A DNA stretch of 64,000 nt. Origin: Fluviibacter sp964498255. GTDB lineage: Bacteria > Pseudomonadota > Gammaproteobacteria > Burkholderiales > Rhodocyclaceae. The stretch is from positions 62,001 through 126,000 of the forward strand of contig CAZCGW010000004.1 of the NCBI GenBank assembly GCA_964498255.1, read 5' to 3'. Position 1 is the first letter of the stretch, and every line of letters starts with the position of its first letter. The notes beneath the pieces are model-generated. The model was not told the DNA's origin. It did no database searches and was given only the letters and a program-made list of their open reading frames with translations. Of the stretch, positions 17,534 through 26,671 are shown in pieces. A program made the position numbers and the translations under genes.

Positions 17534-19539
17534 TGTTCGAACTGAGAACACTTGAAGATGTGAACCTATTGGCTGAGACCGCTGAACTGGAATGCAAGCT
17601 TGCCCAAGGTCAGGATGGCAAAGGTGAAGTACCAAAGGATTTTTGGACCACTTATTCAGCGATGGCCAATACGCATGGTGGTGTGGTTTTGTTGGGCGTT
17701 CGTGAAAAGGCGGGTGTTTTCAGCGTTGGCGGTATCGACAACCCTTCCAAGGTGCGCGGCGATTTGTTTAATACTCTGAACAATCCGGCCAAAGCTAGTC
17801 TTAATCTCCTGGGCGATGCAGATGTCACTGAAGTCTCTATTGACGGCAAAGTCATCTTGGCAGTCGCTATCCCTGCTGCAACGCGGCGGCAAAAACCGGT
17901 TTTCCTACATGGGCAGCCCTTTGGCAACACCTATCGCCGTTTGAATGATGGCGATCGTCGTTGTGACGAGGAAACCGTAAAGCGCATGCTGGCCGAACAG
18001 GTTGAAGATGAACGCGATGCACGGATTCTGGCCGGCTACGGTATGGAAGATATTGATCCGGAAAGCTTGCGTATCTACCGACAGATGCTGCGAGATGAGA
18101 AGCCTGGACATCCATTTTTGGAACAGAACGATTTTGAATTTCTGAAAAGTTTGCGTGGCTGGCGTCAAGATCGACAAACGGGTGAGTCAGGCCTGACTCT
18201 GGGTGGGCTGCTCATGTTTGGCAATTGGGCAGCCATTCAGGATGCTGTGCCGCATTATTTTGTTGACTATCAGGAGAGGCCGGAGGCCAAGACCGAATTG
18301 CGCTGGGTGGATCGCTTGTGTCCAGACGGCAGTTGGACAGGGAACCTTTTTGAGTTTTATCGGCGGGTGTATCGAAAATTGATCGCCGACCTGAAAGTGC
18401 CTTTCTCGTTGAAGGACGGACAGCGTCAAGACGACACACCAGTCCATGAAGCCCTGCGAGAGGCGCTGGTTAATGCGCTTGTCCACGCCGATTATACTGG
18501 GCGCGTTTCAGTGCTGGTGGTTAAGCGTCCGGACATGTTTGGTTTCCGTAACCCGGGTGGTTTGCGTTTGCCTATCGGGCAGGTGATTCGGGGTGGTGAA
18601 AGTGACTGCCGTAATCGCATCTTGCATCAAATGTTCTTGCTGATTGGTCTTGGTGAGCGAGGTGGTTCCGGGATGCCACGTATTTATGGGGGTTGGAAAA
18701 GCCAGCATTGGCGACCACCGGCTTTGTCAGAAAAGGATGAACCAGAGCAAACGCAGTTGATGCTTCAGATGGCTGACCTGCTGCCAGAAAATGTATTGCA
18801 GCAACTTCGGGCGCAACTGGGAGCTGCTTTCGATGACCTCGATTACAACGGTCGATTAGTCATGGCGACGGTTGTAATGGAGCGGGTGGTTAGTCACAAC
18901 CGACTATTAGAAATTTGTGACGCACATTCGCATGACCTGAGTTTGCTGTTGGCTCGTTTGGTCAGGCTGGGTTTGTTGGAAACCGATGGACGCTCTCGTG
19001 GAATGGTGTACTTTCTACCAGGCGATAGCTTGCCAACACCTGATCAGGTGTTTGTTGGTCCGACATTTATTCGGACAAAAGCTACCAATATGGGGAGCAG
19101 CTCCGAGTATTCGCCGACTAGCTCCGAGTATTCGACGGCAGGCTCCGAATATTCAGAAAACTCCGACGAAAAGCGGGATGTCTATGGGCGGTTGCTGACG
19201 CGTCACCTTGACGCTCCCGTCGTAGATGGTTTGCTGGGGTTGGACAAAGATTTTCTGGCGGAATTGGAGCGATTGGCGGAGGAGCCTCGGCAAAAAGAAA
19301 AATTGAGTAGTGAGCGCATGATGGCGGTTTTGCAATCGCTATGTGCCAATCAATATCTGACCCTTTCTGTCTTGGCTGAATTAGTTTGCCGGAATCCAGA
19401 TGGTTTGCGTCAACAGTATTTGAGCAAAATGGTCAAAAGTGGGGAAATGAGATTGGCCTTCCCGACCAAGCCGACGCATGAGAAGCAGGCATATAGGGCT
19501 GCAATGAATATCGCTGGAGATCAAATCGCTCCAGATTGA
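17533..19539 (+). CDS. AlbA_2/Schlafen-type putative ATP-binding protein coupled to hsdS
   Basis: A 668-residue protein whose N-terminal third is an AlbA_2 (Schlafen AAA-like) putative nucleic-acid binding domain (ETAELECKLAQ, SAMANTHGGVVLLGV). A GHKL-like ATPase block follows, with HEALREALVNALVHADY near residue 305 and GERGGSGMPRIYGGW near residue 375. Residues 523-543 are three copies of a seven-residue unit (SSEYSPT, SSEYSTA, GSEYSEN) linking to a C-terminal helical and winged-helix-like region. It starts on the last base of hsdS, so translation must be coupled. Accessory genes between hsd genes are known from other type I loci (the rlo genes of Campylobacter). Its biochemical role here is unknown. 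Confidence 0.8.
   Translation: MFELRTLEDVNLLAETAELECKLAQGQDGKGEVPKDFWTTYSAMANTHGGVVLLGVREKAGVFSVGGIDNPSKVRGDLFNTLNNPAKASLNLLGDADVTEVSIDGKVILAVAIPAATRRQKPVFLHGQPFGNTYRRLNDGDRRCDEETVKRMLAEQVEDERDARILAGYGMEDIDPESLRIYRQMLRDEKPGHPFLEQNDFEFLKSLRGWRQDRQTGESGLTLGGLLMFGNWAAIQDAVPHYFVDYQERPEAKTELRWVDRLCPDGSWTGNLFEFYRRVYRKLIADLKVPFSLKDGQRQDDTPVHEALREALVNALVHADYTGRVSVLVVKRPDMFGFRNPGGLRLPIGQVIRGGESDCRNRILHQMFLLIGLGERGGSGMPRIYGGWKSQHWRPPALSEKDEPEQTQLMLQMADLLPENVLQQLRAQLGAAFDDLDYNGRLVMATVVMERVVSHNRLLEICDAHSHDLSLLLARLVRLGLLETDGRSRGMVYFLPGDSLPTPDQVFVGPTFIRTKATNMGSSSEYSPTSSEYSTAGSEYSENSDEKRDVYGRLLTRHLDAPVVDGLLGLDKDFLAELERLAEEPRQKEKLSSERMMAVLQSLCANQYLTLSVLAELVCRNPDGLRQQYLSKMVKSGEMRLAFPTKPTHEKQAYRAAMNIAGDQIAPD
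19099..19161 (+). repeat. three tandem 21-bp units inside the AlbA_2-type gene
   Basis: Units at 19099-19119, 19120-19140 and 19141-19161 share the core of AGCTCCGAGTATTCG and encode the seven-residue Ser-Ser-Glu-Tyr-Ser repeat. A partial fourth unit (TCCGAC) follows. Units 1 and 2 are identical over their first 15 bases; the third differs at a few positions. Being a multiple of three, copy-number change would keep the frame. Confidence 0.85.
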
Positions 19540-19713
19540 CCTAGTTTAATGAACCACAGTTGGTAATTCGCCAACGGCCTATTCAGCGCGGACTAAAGAC
19601 AACCTTGTTTAACCACGTTTTAAACATTAATATTGCATCCTGCACGGGTGTAACCTACTTGGCAAATAGGTGGCTGTGGGGGGTATAGCATGGAGTGGCG
19701 GTATTTCTTAGTG

Positions 19714-20010
19714 CTAAGCCCGTTGTTGCACTTCCCTCATGATCTGGGCGCCAAATTCGGCCTCAGCCAGCTTGAGGTCAAATGCCGTTTGTAGGCTCAA
19801 CCAGAACTGCGGCGCAGTCCCGAAGTAACGGGCTAGGCGGATTGCCGTGTCGGTTGAAACAGCGCGCTTCTCACGAACAATCTCGTTAATGCGGGGTGCT
19901 GGGACGTGGAGTTCCAGTGATAGCGCGTTGGCTGACATCTCTAGTGGTTCTAGAAACTCTTCCCGCAAAATTTCGCCCGGGTGGATTGGGCGCATTCCGT
20001 TTTTAATCAT
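19714..20010 (-). CDS. higA: HigA-family antitoxin without a visible HigB partner
   Basis: A 98-residue XRE-type helix-turn-helix protein of the HigA/VapI addiction-module family: PIHPGEILREEFLEPLEMSANAL leads into the HTH (LHVPAPRINEIVREKRAVS), then the typical RLARYFGTAPQFWLSLQ. The frame begins 4 codons earlier, but the ATG at 20008-20010 has GGAGAGG 3 bases ahead. In normal loci higB sits just upstream; here that side (20023-20201) codes for no HigB and instead separates higA from a divergent HipA-type gene. It may act on the neighbour or be a solitary repressor. Confidence 0.87.
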   Translation of the reverse strand: MIKNGMRPIHPGEILREEFLEPLEMSANALSLELHVPAPRINEIVREKRAVSTDTAIRLARYFGTAPQFWLSLQTAFDLKLAEAEFGAQIMREVQQRA

Positions 20011-20092
20011 GGTCCTCTCCATATAAAGAGGCGCCGTGTCGGGGTTGCCCCAATCCTGCTGTTAACGGCGCAGTCACGGCGCGGGGTTAGTG

Positions 20093-20130
20093 TAGCCAAT
20101 TTTGCTTCAATCGTAGCGAAAATGGCTACG
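20093..20130. promoter_or_regulatory. inverted repeats in the higA-hipA intergenic region
   Basis: An imperfect dyad pairs TAGCCAATTTTGC (20093-20105) with GCGAAAATGGCTA (20116-20128), and within it CGTAGC (20112-20117) and GCTACG (20125-20130) form a second perfect 6-bp inverted repeat. The position between two divergent genes, one of them an HTH antitoxin, suggests an autoregulatory operator. Assignment to HigA or to the HTH of the HipA-type protein is inference. Confidence 0.5.
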
Positions 20131-20167
20131 CTAAAGCCGCACGCCACAATTCGTTTGTGCTAGCATC

Positions 20168-20199
20168 TCTATTCATAAGTCTATTCACAAATCTATTCA
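20168..20199 (+). repeat. three copies of TCTATTCA at a 12-base period
   Basis: TCTATTCA occurs at 20168-20175, 20180-20187 and 20192-20199, exactly 12 bases apart and ending 2 bases before the chosen ATG of the HipA-type gene. It could be a stacked operator on one helix face slightly off-phase, a translational element, or a leftover of an N-terminal coding repeat (the frame stays open through it). Confidence 0.6.
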
Positions 20200-20201
20200 T
20201 C

Positions 20202-21551
20202 ATGGCGCTCGTTCACGCAGATAGTATCCGCAGCCAATTGACGCTTGGCCCTGTGACAGCAAATCAACTCATTGATATTACAGGGTTAAGTCAGTCAACG
20301 GTCTCCCGGGCAATAAACGCGCTGGGGGATGAGGTTGTACGTATTCGTGCTGGTTCTTCTATTCAATATGCGCTGCGAGACACCGGGCGAGGCTTTGGTG
20401 AGATCCCGGTTTATCGGGTATCAGCAGAAGGAAAGATTGAGCAGCTAGGGCTATTGATTCCCGTGCGTCCGGATGGTTTTGTGATGATTCAGCAGTCCGA
20501 GGGCAAGACGCTGCACAGTGAGGGTATTCCTTGGTGGCTTTACGACATGCGGCCGCAAGGTTACTTGGGTCGTGCCTATGCGATTAACCATGCCGGTTTA
20601 CTGGGTCTTCCGTCTCAGTTAACGGAGTGGAGCGATACCCATGCTTTGCGGGCGCTGCTGGCGCATGGGCATGATGCGGTAGGTAATTTGTTGCTGGGTG
20701 ATCTGGCAAGAGAAAGGTTTCTGTCGGGTAGTCTCGAATCGCCAGTGGCGGTGGCGTTGAAGCCGGAGGTGTATACCCGTTTGTCAGTAGAAGCGAGCCG
20801 GGGTGAATCGCCTGGTTCATCGGCGGGTGGTGAGCAGCCAAAGTTTTTGGCCTACGCCGAAACGGCAGGGGGAGCACGCCATGTCATCGTTAAATTTAGC
20901 GTGAGAGAAGATAACCCGGTTACGGAGCGCTGGCGCGATTTGTTATTGGCAGAGCATCTAGCGTTGCAGGTGCTCAATACGGCACAAATCTCTGCGGTGC
21001 AAACCAGTATTGTAGATTTTGGTGGGCAGCGGTTCTTAGAGGTCGAGCGCTTTGACCGTGTCGGTGACTTAGGGCGGCGTGGTCTACTCAGTCTGGCGGC
21101 ACTGGATGCCGAGTTTGTGGGTCTGGGTCAAGGTTGGGCTGCGATTGCGCAAGCGTTAGCCAAAGCCAAGCATATTGAACCCGAGGCGGCGGATGCTGTT
21201 GCTTTGTTGCAGGCCATTGGTGTGTTGATCGGCAACACCGATATGCACACGGGGAACCTGTCGTTTGTTACCGAGCAAGGACGGCCTTATCAGTTAGCGC
21301 CTGCCTATGACATGTTGCCGATGGCCTTTGCGCCAAAGAGTGGGGGATCTATTCCTGAATCATTGCCTGAGGCGCAGATCCACGCTCATATTGCGCCGGC
21401 GGCTTGGCGCAAGGCCGAGGCGGTGGCACGTGAGTATTTGGCTGAGTTGCGCCGTGAGTCTGGTTTCTCAGAAACCTTTTTGCCTTGTATTGATGCACTG
21501 GAACAGCATATTGAAACGGCATCGGCCAAGATTGCGCGGTTAGCAGACTGA
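20202..21551 (+). CDS. HipA-like Ser/Thr kinase with N-terminal HTH (YjjJ/HipH type)
   Basis: A 449-residue protein combining an N-terminal winged helix (LTLGPVTANQLIDITGLSQS, residues about 10-60) with a HipA-type kinase. Kinase features are SAGGEQPKFL (ATP loop), HVIVKFS, the catalytic NTDMHTGNL and the metal-binding AYDMLP. This architecture matches E. coli YjjJ (HipH), a HipA paralogue reported as toxic when expressed. The frame extends 15 codons upstream through a short repeat; the ATG at 20202 gives a YjjJ-like N-terminus. No hipB is adjacent; the divergent higA is the only nearby antitoxin-like gene. hsdR follows 28 bases later. Confidence 0.83.
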   Translation: MALVHADSIRSQLTLGPVTANQLIDITGLSQSTVSRAINALGDEVVRIRAGSSIQYALRDTGRGFGEIPVYRVSAEGKIEQLGLLIPVRPDGFVMIQQSEGKTLHSEGIPWWLYDMRPQGYLGRAYAINHAGLLGLPSQLTEWSDTHALRALLAHGHDAVGNLLLGDLARERFLSGSLESPVAVALKPEVYTRLSVEASRGESPGSSAGGEQPKFLAYAETAGGARHVIVKFSVREDNPVTERWRDLLLAEHLALQVLNTAQISAVQTSIVDFGGQRFLEVERFDRVGDLGRRGLLSLAALDAEFVGLGQGWAAIAQALAKAKHIEPEAADAVALLQAIGVLIGNTDMHTGNLSFVTEQGRPYQLAPAYDMLPMAFAPKSGGSIPESLPEAQIHAHIAPAAWRKAEAVAREYLAELRRESGFSETFLPCIDALEQHIETASAKIARLAD

Positions 21552-21579
21552 ATTCGGCCAAACATGTTTTAATAAACGG

Positions 21580-24500
21580 ATGACCGAAGATCAACTCGAA
21601 CAAGAAGCGCTGGGCTGGCTGGCTGAGGCTGGCTATCAGGTCTTGTATGGTCCGGATATTGCGCCTGATGGCAGTGCCCCGGAACGGGCAGATTACAGTC
21701 AGGTGGTGCTGGTTGATCGGTTGCGGGAGGCTATTGCGCGCTTGAACCCGGGGATTCCCAATGTGGCGCGGGAAGATGCGTTAAAGCAGGTGTTGGATTT
21801 GGGGATACCGTCTCAATTGGCGGCGAACCAGCAGTTTCATAAGTTGCTGGTGAATGGCGTGCCGGTGCAGTACCAAAAAGAGGGTGAGACGCGCGGGGAT
21901 TACGTGCGCTTGGCGGATTTTGGTCATGTGGGGGCGAACGAATGGCTGGCGATTAACCAGGTTTCGATTAAGGGTCACCATAACGCCCATTCGCACACGC
22001 GCCGCCCGGACATTATTCTGTTTGTGAATGGTTTGCCGCTGGTATTGCTGGAGCTGAAGAACCCGGCAGATGAAGCAGCGGATATCTGGAAAGCCTTTGA
22101 CCAGATTCAGACCTACAAAGAACAGATTCCGGATGTATTTGAATACAACGAGCTATTGGTGATTTCTGATGGCTCAGATGCCCGCTTTGGCTCATTGTCG
22201 GCCAATGCCGAGCGCTTTATGCAGTGGCGCACGATTGATGGCGTGGATCTCGACCCGTTGGGCGAGTTCAACGAACTGGAAACGTTGATCCGTGGTTTGC
22301 TAGCGCCAACGATTCTGCTGGATTACATCCGCTTCTTTGTGTTGTTCGAAGATGATGGCACCTTGGTGAAAAAGGTTGCCGGATACCACCAGTACCATGC
22401 GGTGCGTTCAGCCATTGAGCAGGTGGTTATGGCATCGCGCCCAGGCGGTTCGCATAAGGGTGGGGTGGTTTGGCATACGCAGGGTAGTGGCAAGAGCATC
22501 ACCATGACGTGCTTTGCCGCGCGGGTGATGCAGGAGCCTGCGATGGAAAACCCGACCATTGTGGTGATTACCGACCGCAATGATTTAGATGGGCAGTTGT
22601 TTGGCGTGTTCTCGTTAGCACAAGACCTGTTGCGCGAAGAGCCGGTACAGGCCAAGACACGGCAGACGCTGCGCGAGCTGCTGGCTAATCGGCCATCGGG
22701 CGGTATTGTCTTTGCGACGATCCAGAAGTTTATGCCGGGTGAGGATGAAGATACCTTTCCGGTGCTCTCTGATCGACACAACATTGTAGTGATTGCCGAT
22801 GAGGCGCACCGCACCCAATATGGTTTTGAGGCAAAGCTAAAGCCGGTTCGTGCAACGAAGTACTCGACTGGTTCTGCGGCAAATGATGCCACGGCTCTGC
22901 GCGCGGCGGATAGCGTATCGGAGCAGGCCTTTGCCTACCAGGTGGGTTATGCGCAGCATTTGCGCGATGCGTTGCCGAATGCCACCTTTGTGGCCTTTAC
23001 TGGTACGCCGGTATCTGGGGAAGATCGAGATACGCGTGCCGTATTCGGTGACTACATCCATGTGTACGATATGCAGCAGGCCAAAGAAGATGGTGCCACC
23101 GTGGCCATTTACTTTGAGTCACGGCTCGCTAAGCTGGGTTTAAATGAATCTGAACTAGCGCAGCTGGATGACGATGTGGATGAGCTGGCTGAAGACGAAG
23201 AAGAGGGTGATCAAGCCAAGCTGAAGTCGAAGTGGGCCGCTTTAGAAAAAGTGGTGGGCGCTGAGCCGCGCATTGCGCGTGTTGCGGCCGACTTGGTGAA
23301 CCACTTTGACGAGCGGCAGAAGGCTCAGGACGGTAAAGCCATGGTGGTGGCCATGAGTCGCGAGATTTGTGTCCACCTTTATAACGAGATCGTTAAACTG
23401 CGGCCGGAATGGCATGATGCCGACCCGAAGAAGGGCGTGATCAAGATCATCATGACGGGCTCTGCCAGCGATAAAGCGTTGCTACGCCCTCATATCTATA
23501 GCGGCCAGGTTAAGAAAGACCTGGAGAAGCGCTTCAAGAACCCGGCTGACCCACTCAAGATGGTGATCGTGCGGGATATGTGGCTCACGGGTTTTGATGC
23601 ACCATGTGTGCATACCCTGTATGTGGATAAGCCCATGAAGGGGCATAACCTGATGCAGGCCATTGCGCGCGTGAACCGGGTCTTCAAAGACAAGCAGGGT
23701 GGCCTTGTTGTTGATTACATCGGCATCGCTAATGAGCTGAAGAGTGCCCTCAGGGAATATACAGCCAGCAAGGGTCGGGATCGCCCCACGGTGGATGCGG
23801 CTGAAGCCTATGCGGTATTGGCGGAGAAGATCGATATCTTGCGTGGCATGTTGCATGGCTACGATTACAGCGATTTTCTGACGTCCGGCCATAAGCGCCT
23901 GGCGGGTGCAGCGAACTTTGTGCTGGGCCAGAAAGACGGCAAGAAGCGTTTCGCTGATACGGCGCTGGCGATGAGCAAGGCATTTAGTCTGTGCTGTACG
24001 CTCGATGAGGCTAAGGCCGTTCGGGAAGAGGTCGCTTTCCTGCAAGCGGTGAAGGTGATTTTGACCAAGCGGGATATCAGCCAAAAGAAACGCACTGATG
24101 AGCAGCGCGATCTGGCGATTCGTCAGATTATTAATTCTGCGGTGGTGTCAGAGGAAGTGGTCGATGTCTTTGATGCCGTGGGTCTAGATAAACCCAACAT
24201 CGGCATCCTGGACGATGCCTTCCTGGCGGAGGTGAAGAACCTGCCGGAGCGTAACCTAGCGGTTGAGTTACTCGAACGCTTACTGGAAGGTGAGATTAAA
24301 TCCAAGTTCTCCAGCAATGTCGTGCAGCAGAAGAAGTTCTCGGAGCTGCTGGCGAATGTGGTGAAGCGCTATCAGAACCGTGCCATTGAAACGGCGCAGG
24401 TGATTGAAGAGCTGATTGCCATGGCCAAGAAGTTCCGGGAAGCAGCCAACCGTGGCGCGGAGCTGGGGCTGAATGATGATGAAGTGCGTTTCTATGATGC

Positions 24501-24759
24501 GCTGGCCGATAACGAATCTGCCGTACGTGAGCTCAGCGATGAAACGCTGAAGAAGATTGCGCATGAACTGGCTGAGAACCTGCGTAAGAACCTTACGGTC
24601 GATTGGTCGGTTCGTGAGAGCGTTCGCGCCAAACTGCGGTTAATGGTTCGTCGCATTTTGCGGAAATACAGATACCCGCCGGATCTACAAGAGGCTGCTG
24701 TGGAGTTGGTACTGCAACAGGCGGATGCGCTTGGGGAACAGTGGTCGAATAATTTATAA
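21580..24759 (+). CDS. hsdR: type I restriction-modification system, restriction and translocase subunit
   Basis: ATP-dependent DNA translocase and endonuclease of the type I system, 1059 residues, full length. The PD-(D/E)xK nuclease is intact (Asp144 in RRPD, Glu158 and Lys160 in LELK). The helicase core follows with Walker A QGSGKS at about 301-306, the DEAH box at 407-410, TGTPV (motif III region) and ARVNRVFKDK (motif VI). A helical C-terminal region completes it. It is separated from hsdM and hsdS by three other genes, one of them reversed, so it probably has its own promoter. Its end overlaps the convergent acoR by 6 bases. Confidence 0.95.
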   Translation: MTEDQLEQEALGWLAEAGYQVLYGPDIAPDGSAPERADYSQVVLVDRLREAIARLNPGIPNVAREDALKQVLDLGIPSQLAANQQFHKLLVNGVPVQYQKEGETRGDYVRLADFGHVGANEWLAINQVSIKGHHNAHSHTRRPDIILFVNGLPLVLLELKNPADEAADIWKAFDQIQTYKEQIPDVFEYNELLVISDGSDARFGSLSANAERFMQWRTIDGVDLDPLGEFNELETLIRGLLAPTILLDYIRFFVLFEDDGTLVKKVAGYHQYHAVRSAIEQVVMASRPGGSHKGGVVWHTQGSGKSITMTCFAARVMQEPAMENPTIVVITDRNDLDGQLFGVFSLAQDLLREEPVQAKTRQTLRELLANRPSGGIVFATIQKFMPGEDEDTFPVLSDRHNIVVIADEAHRTQYGFEAKLKPVRATKYSTGSAANDATALRAADSVSEQAFAYQVGYAQHLRDALPNATFVAFTGTPVSGEDRDTRAVFGDYIHVYDMQQAKEDGATVAIYFESRLAKLGLNESELAQLDDDVDELAEDEEEGDQAKLKSKWAALEKVVGAEPRIARVAADLVNHFDERQKAQDGKAMVVAMSREICVHLYNEIVKLRPEWHDADPKKGVIKIIMTGSASDKALLRPHIYSGQVKKDLEKRFKNPADPLKMVIVRDMWLTGFDAPCVHTLYVDKPMKGHNLMQAIARVNRVFKDKQGGLVVDYIGIANELKSALREYTASKGRDRPTVDAAEAYAVLAEKIDILRGMLHGYDYSDFLTSGHKRLAGAANFVLGQKDGKKRFADTALAMSKAFSLCCTLDEAKAVREEVAFLQAVKVILTKRDISQKKRTDEQRDLAIRQIINSAVVSEEVVDVFDAVGLDKPNIGILDDAFLAEVKNLPERNLAVELLERLLEGEIKSKFSSNVVQQKKFSELLANVVKRYQNRAIETAQVIEELIAMAKKFREAANRGAELGLNDDEVRFYDALADNESAVRELSDETLKKIAHELAENLRKNLTVDWSVRESVRAKLRLMVRRILRKYRYPPDLQEAAVELVLQQADALGEQWSNNL

Positions 24760-26619
24760 GTTGTAGGCAGCCATATAGCGATACAGCGTTGACCGATGTA
24801 CGCCCAGCCGCCGTGCTGCTGCTGCGACCTTGTAATGCGATTGCTCCAAGGCCAGTTTGATGCGTTCTGGACTGAGGTCGTTCTCAATCTCAACGTGAGC
24901 AGCGGTTTCTACAGGGGCTCTGTGATTGGCCGACGAAGGCAGGTTCGTTGTCCGGAATTCGGTAGGCAGGCTGTTGATGCCAATAAGCTGGCCCGGTTCG
25001 GCAAGGGCAACCAGCGTTTTGACGAGATGGGCCAACTGGCGGAAGTTGCCGGGCCAATCGTAGTTGATCAGTGCCATGCTGACTTCATCAGTCAGCGTGA
25101 GCTGACGACGTGTGGCACCGGCTTCTTGCCAGAGCGCGTCGATGAAGGCGGCCTTATCAGTGCGATGGCGTAGCGGGGGTAGATCAATCTGATGAAAGTG
25201 AAGACGGTAGTAAAGGTCAGCGCGGAAGGTGCCAGCGCTGACCATTGCCGCCAGATCTCGGTGCGTGGCCGAGAGGACAACGAAATTGACCGGGCGGGAT
25301 TTGCCGCCGCCGAGGGGTTGTACGGCCCGATCTTGCAAGACGCGTAGTAGACGTGTTTGCAGCATCAGCGACATGTCGCCGATTTCATCGAGAAATAGAA
25401 TGCCGCCATCGGCTTCGAAGACGCGGCCAATCGAACCGCTCTTGCGCGCGCCGGTAAATGCACCTTCGGCATAGCCAAAGAGTTCGGATTCAATCAGACC
25501 TTCGGGCAGGGCGGCACAGTTGATGGCGACAAAGGGCTTGTTCTGGCGCAGGCATTGTTCGTGGATGAGACGTGCCATCACTTCTTTGCCAGTGCCCGTT
25601 TCGCCTTGAATGATGACGGAAAGTTCGGCATTGACGGCGCGGACCGCCTGATCTAGTTGTTGCCGTGTGATATTGTCCAGCCACGCTGATGAAGTCGAAG
25701 AAAGCGAGGTATGTGCTACAACAGCAGACCCAACTGACGCAGGCGTTTCAGATGTCGCGTGTGCTGCCTTGTCGTTACCAATGGGTGTCGGCTTCTCAAG
25801 CAAGCCGCGATAGATCATGCCGTTGTGGGTCATGAGAAGAGATTCATCGTCACTGACTTTGAGTGGCGGCGTTTTGAAAATGGCGGACCAGCGTTCGCCG
25901 ATGAGCGACCAGGTGGCACCGAGCCAGCGTATGGCTTCGCGATTGGCGCCGACGATAATTTCGCCGTCTAGTAGCAAGACACCTTCACGGAAGCTTCCTA
26001 GGTGATTGCTCTTTTCATGAAAGCGAAGTCGGTAGAGTTGCCCGGGGGATTGCATGAGCCAGCGGTGTTCCACTTCACGGATGGCACGGCTCAGTGCGCC
26101 TTGGGCGTAGCCACGCGGCAACCGGGCATCACCCGAGATGTCGATGACACCGGCGATACGACCTTGATGGTCGAGGATGGGTGCGGCAGTACAACACAGT
26201 ACCGCGTGTTGGCGGTGGAAGTGTTCGCTGCCCCAGACTTCGATGAGGCCACCTTCAGCAATGGCGGTGCCGATGGCGTTAGTGCCGCGTTCGGACTCGT
26301 TCCAGACTACGCCAGATTTCAGGGCAACCTGACCGGCCTTATCGAGAAAACTACCGGCTCCGCGTGCATCGAGAATCATGCCGTTGGCGTTGGCAAGCAG
26401 CACGACCGAGTCCGTGCCCTGGAACATTTCCCCGAGAAAATCCAGTTCGGGTTCGACGATAGGCAACAGATCACCGGAAGCTTCGCGCAGCACTTTGAGT
26501 TCGCTTTCCGACAATGGTTCTGCGTAGGGAATTTGATCTTCGATGACGCCCAGATCCGTACAGCGATGCCATGAACGCAGAATGGTGTCCGGCAGATTGT
26601 TGACGGTAGTCTGTCGCAT
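24754..26619 (-). CDS. acoR: sigma-54 dependent activator of the AcoR type
   Basis: A 621-residue enhancer-binding protein: N-terminal GAF-like sensor (about residues 50-200, with WNESERGTNAIGTA), a central AAA+ domain with Walker A GETGTGKE, the sigma-54 contact GAFTGA, LFLDEIGDM, and a C-terminal Fis-type HTH (AAARRLGVHRSTLYRYM). This matches regulators of acetoin and acetaldehyde/ethanol oxidation. A TTG-initiated extension to 26691 would run over a perfect palindrome, so the ATG at 26617-26619 is preferred. It is divergent from the aldehyde dehydrogenase gene, its likely target. Confidence 0.87.
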   Translation of the reverse strand: MRQTTVNNLPDTILRSWHRCTDLGVIEDQIPYAEPLSESELKVLREASGDLLPIVEPELDFLGEMFQGTDSVVLLANANGMILDARGAGSFLDKAGQVALKSGVVWNESERGTNAIGTAIAEGGLIEVWGSEHFHRQHAVLCCTAAPILDHQGRIAGVIDISGDARLPRGYAQGALSRAIREVEHRWLMQSPGQLYRLRFHEKSNHLGSFREGVLLLDGEIIVGANREAIRWLGATWSLIGERWSAIFKTPPLKVSDDESLLMTHNGMIYRGLLEKPTPIGNDKAAHATSETPASVGSAVVAHTSLSSTSSAWLDNITRQQLDQAVRAVNAELSVIIQGETGTGKEVMARLIHEQCLRQNKPFVAINCAALPEGLIESELFGYAEGAFTGARKSGSIGRVFEADGGILFLDEIGDMSLMLQTRLLRVLQDRAVQPLGGGKSRPVNFVVLSATHRDLAAMVSAGTFRADLYYRLHFHQIDLPPLRHRTDKAAFIDALWQEAGATRRQLTLTDEVSMALINYDWPGNFRQLAHLVKTLVALAEPGQLIGINSLPTEFRTTNLPSSANHRAPVETAAHVEIENDLSPERIKLALEQSHYKVAAAARRLGVHRSTLYRYMAAYNL

Positions 26620-26671
26620 GGTGGGTGCCTTCGCGAAATGTGTCGCGTTTGTCGGAGATCGATCGACAGAG

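Noticed and set aside
20011..20201. Possible higB toxin gene upstream of higA
   Set aside because: All frames of this side were read; none is long enough or shows HigB/RelE features.
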